A DNA stretch of 64,000 bases from the NCBI RefSeq assembly GCF_027186265.1, contig NZ_CP114176.1, forward strand, positions 3,534,001 through 3,598,000. The letters run 5' to 3'. The translations under genes were made by a program, and so were the position numbers. The notes under the pieces are model-generated. The model was given only the letters and a program-made list of their open reading frames with translations, did no database searches and was not told the origin of the DNA. How positions within the stretch are numbered: the stretch's first letter is position 1; every line of letters begins with the position of its first letter. The stretch is from Lentibacillus daqui. GTDB taxonomy: Bacteria; Bacillota; Bacilli; Bacillales; Amphibacillaceae. This document shows, piece by piece, positions 61,842-64,000 of this stretch.

Positions 61842-62900
61842 TTACCTTTCCCCTTTCCCGGAACCAACTTGTTGTGCGTGGAACTTATCCATTCGCTCTT
61901 TTACAACAGAAGGTGGCTCTACTTTTGGTGCATTGGGGTGTAATAGCCATGTGGCGGCATAGTGCGTATCCGAAACTTGAAACATTGGCGGATCTTCTTC
62001 CAAATCAATTTGCATCGCATAAGGATTTCTTGGTGCAAACGCATCACCTTTAGGCGGGTTTAACAAATCAGGTGGTGTGCCGGGAATCACATATAGTTCC
62101 TCATTGTTCGTATCCAAGCTTGGCATGGAACTGATTAATCCCCAAGTATACGGATGTTGTGGATTATAGAAAATTTCATCTACCGTCCCGATTTCGACAA
62201 TTTTCCCGCCGTACATCACGGCTACCCGATCAGCCACATTGGCGACGACACCCAAATCGTGTGTGATGAAAATGATCGATGTTTCAATTTGCTTTTGCAG
62301 TTCTTTCATTAAGTCCAGGATTTGTCCCTGGATCGTAACGTCCAATGCTGTTGTTGGCTCATCAGCAATTAATATCTTTGGTGCACAGGCAAGCGCGATC
62401 GCAATGACAACCCGCTGCCGCATTCCGCCTGAGAACTGATGCGGATATTGTTTCAGGCGAATTTCCGGTTTGGGAATTCCAACCAAATCCAATAGTCTGA
62501 CAGCCCGTTCTTTTGCCTTGTGTTTGCTCAAGTTTTGATGTTTTAATAATGGTTCCATAATTTGCTTGCCAATTGTCATCGTCGGATTCAAGGATGTCAT
62601 TGGATCCTGGAAAATCATCGAAATGTCCTTTCCGCGAATTTTTTGCATCTGTCCTTCCGATGCTTTAGCAAGATCTTTATCATGAAACAGAATTTCTCCT
62701 GCTTTAATTTCCGAATTTCCAGGTGGTAGCAGGCGCATAATCGATTTGGTAGTTACTGATTTGCCAGATCCGGACTCGCCAACAATCGCGAGTGTCTCTC
62801 CCTCATACAGGTCAAAGTTGACACCACGGATCGCCTGCACTTCCCCGGCAAATGTATGGAACGATATATGAAGATCATTTACTTCCAATAACTTATTCAC
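61842..62900 (-). CDS. oppD: oligopeptide ABC transporter ATPase OppD
   Basis: 352 residues. Walker A IVGESGSGKSVTTK, Q-loop IFQDPMTSLNPTM, signature FSGGMRQRVVIAIAL, Walker B ILIADEPTTALD, H-loop FITHDLGVV. The tail (FAPRNPYAMQIDLEEDPPMF, then YAATWLLHPNAPKVEPP) is the OppD type, lacking cysteines. It energises peptide uptake with OppF. Lies between oppC (32 bases) and oppF (2 bases). Confidence 0.95.
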   Translation of the reverse strand: MNKLLEVNDLHISFHTFAGEVQAIRGVNFDLYEGETLAIVGESGSGKSVTTKSIMRLLPPGNSEIKAGEILFHDKDLAKASEGQMQKIRGKDISMIFQDPMTSLNPTMTIGKQIMEPLLKHQNLSKHKAKERAVRLLDLVGIPKPEIRLKQYPHQFSGGMRQRVVIAIALACAPKILIADEPTTALDVTIQGQILDLMKELQKQIETSIIFITHDLGVVANVADRVAVMYGGKIVEIGTVDEIFYNPQHPYTWGLISSMPSLDTNNEELYVIPGTPPDLLNPPKGDAFAPRNPYAMQIDLEEDPPMFQVSDTHYAATWLLHPNAPKVEPPSVVKERMDKFHAQQVGSGKGER

Positions 62901-62932
62901 GTTGTTTCACCTCACTATTCATGGACTATCTA

Positions 62933-63952
62933 TTAATCACGCATTTTTGGATCAAATGCATCGCGAAGTCCATCTCCAATCAAGTTACAGGTAATCAGGA
63001 CGATACAGATCACAATACATGGAATAATCATTAAATGGGGGAGAAATTGAAACGTCTCATACCCATCTTCAATTAATGTACCCAGTGATGCATCTGGCGG
63101 CTGTAAACCGATCCCGATAAAGCTTAAGAATGCTTCAAAAAAGATAGCACTCGGTATGGTAAACATGGTGTTGATAATAATAACTCCTGACAAATTCGGT
63201 AATAAATGTTTAAAGAGTAATCGATTATTTTTCGCCCCAAGCGTTCGTGAAGCAAGAATATACTCCTGATCCTTCAGTTTTAATACTTGTCCGCGGACAA
63301 CTCGAGCCATGCCAATCCAGCCGGTAATAACCATGGCGATCGTAATGGATAGAATCCCAGGTTTTAAGATTAATAGCATTAAAATAACCACGATCAAATT
63401 CGGAATACCCGAAATAACTTCCAGTATCCGCTGCATGATGTTATCGACACGTCCACCCATAAAACCAGATATCAATCCATACACAACCCCAACCAGCATA
63501 TCGATCACTGCTGCGAGCAAGGCGATATACAACGATACCCTGGTACCCAGCCATGTTCTGGTAAACAGGTCACGTCCCAGACTGTCTGTACCAAACCAGT
63601 AATATTCGCCAACATTTTGCTGTTCGTATACATTCGTTTTTTCACCGCCAACATCCATTGTTCCATCCAAGATCCCGATTTTCTCCAACCCGGGAACGCG
63701 GGGAGGAAGGTTGGCCTTGGTTACATCTTGCTCAACCCCATCATACGGTGTGATATGGGGACCCACGATTGCCATGAAAATGATCAATAGCAAAACAACC
63801 AAACTAACTAGGGCACCTTTATTTTTTCGAACACGCAGCCAGGCATCTTTCGCAAATGAAAGCTGCGGTTTCTCAATCTTTTCACTATCAACATTGCCTT
63901 TGGGAGCGGGTGCAAATCGGTCTTTTGGTATTTCTTGCGTATAATTCGTCAT
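62933..63952 (-). CDS. oppC: oligopeptide ABC transporter permease OppC
   Basis: 339 residues. A cytosolic tail of about 45 residues, first helix (LVSLVVLLLIIFMAIVG), a long extracellular loop with WFGTDSLGRDLFTRTWLG, five more helices, EAA loop ASRTLGAKNNRLLFKHLLPN and C-terminal GDGLRDAFDPKMRD. Its ATG overlaps the oppB stop as ATGA, indicating translational coupling. Confidence 0.95.
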   Translation of the reverse strand: MTNYTQEIPKDRFAPAPKGNVDSEKIEKPQLSFAKDAWLRVRKNKGALVSLVVLLLIIFMAIVGPHITPYDGVEQDVTKANLPPRVPGLEKIGILDGTMDVGGEKTNVYEQQNVGEYYWFGTDSLGRDLFTRTWLGTRVSLYIALLAAVIDMLVGVVYGLISGFMGGRVDNIMQRILEVISGIPNLIVVILMLLILKPGILSITIAMVITGWIGMARVVRGQVLKLKDQEYILASRTLGAKNNRLLFKHLLPNLSGVIIINTMFTIPSAIFFEAFLSFIGIGLQPPDASLGTLIEDGYETFQFLPHLMIIPCIVICIVLITCNLIGDGLRDAFDPKMRD

Positions 63953-64000
63953 GATTTATCCCCTCCAGCCAGGCGAATCCTTGGATCAATAATGCCATAT
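63949..64000 (-). CDS. oppB: OppB permease, C-terminal end only
   Basis: The last codons before TGA read YGIIDPRIRLAGGDKS, the characteristic D-P-R-I-R-L end of OppB permeases. The rest lies beyond the window. Confidence 0.85.
   Translation of the reverse strand, partial: YGIIDPRIRLAGGDKS

Overview
This 64 kb window looks like a stretch of chromosome from a low-GC, moderately halophilic or alkaliphilic Bacillaceae bacterium of the Virgibacillus/Oceanobacillus/Lentibacillus type. Shine-Dalgarno sites are strong (AGGAGG). Many products have close Bacillus subtilis counterparts (TcyP, PgcA, HutH, YkhA, YpmR/YpmS, YkpA, Kbl/Tdh, YpuA, App/Opp), and several GTG/TTG starts are used. The genus is inferred from gene content and protein resemblance; there is no rRNA or tRNA here to confirm it.

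Layout. 1-11 kb: 3' end of the NHEJ ligase/polymerase ligD, cystine transporter tcyP, OsmC and DUF488 proteins, phosphoglucomutase pgcA, an AI-2E family exporter, a GNAT acetyltransferase, a small coiled-coil protein and a CPA-type Na+/H+ antiporter with a cytosolic RCK-like tail. 11-14 kb: an accessory patch with an IS607-type element (internally deleted TnpA, apparently complete TnpB with a rearranged RuvC site) followed by a HepT/MntA toxin-antitoxin pair whose toxin carries an internal in-frame deletion. 14-24 kb: recQ, aminopeptidase ampS, an HxlR regulator, a lipoprotein/TcaA-like pair, then hutH and an NhaC-family transporter that share an identical 16-bp near-palindrome upstream. 24.8-29.3 kb: a class I ribonucleotide reductase operon (nrdA-nrdB-flavodoxin) preceded by two NrdR boxes, a cobalamin riboswitch and a leader terminator, so dNTP synthesis is tied to both dNTP status and vitamin B12.

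29.3-34.8 kb: a decayed accessory region with small membrane proteins, two orphan Opp-type permease genes (one frameshifted), a three-hairpin RNA candidate, a ribbon-helix-helix remnant, an XRE regulator with a membrane partner, and a broken ABC ATPase. 34.9-50.1 kb: core metabolism, with an AGCS amino-acid/Na+ symporter, acyl-CoA thioesterase, cardiolipin synthase, methionine gamma-lyase divergent from an S-box-controlled O-acetylhomoserine sulfhydrylase fused to a CoA-binding-like domain, YpmR/YpmS, a papain-like NlpC/P60 hydrolase, ABC-F protein YkpA, and the kbl-tdh threonine-to-glycine operon. 50-64 kb: a secreted 44-aa peptide, a LysM/3D cell-wall protein, an appDFABC-ordered oligopeptide transporter, ypuA, an MFS exporter and a second oligopeptide transporter (oppB-C-D-F, truncated by the window end).

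The intergenic DNA is rich in family-specific repeats: a MITE-like element (two complete copies and one half copy), tandem repeats with exact periods of 52 bp and 21 bp and a third of about 41 bp, TTTCCCGGG palindromes and paired GTGCCAGACACC-type inverted repeats. Two genes (ypmS and the MFS exporter) have ATC at the position where the ribosome binding site predicts the start codon. The most interesting items are the B12/NrdR control of nrdAB, the shared hutH/nhaC operator candidate, the Fanzor-like catalytic layout of TnpB, the internal deletions in TnpA and HepT, and the MetY fusion.
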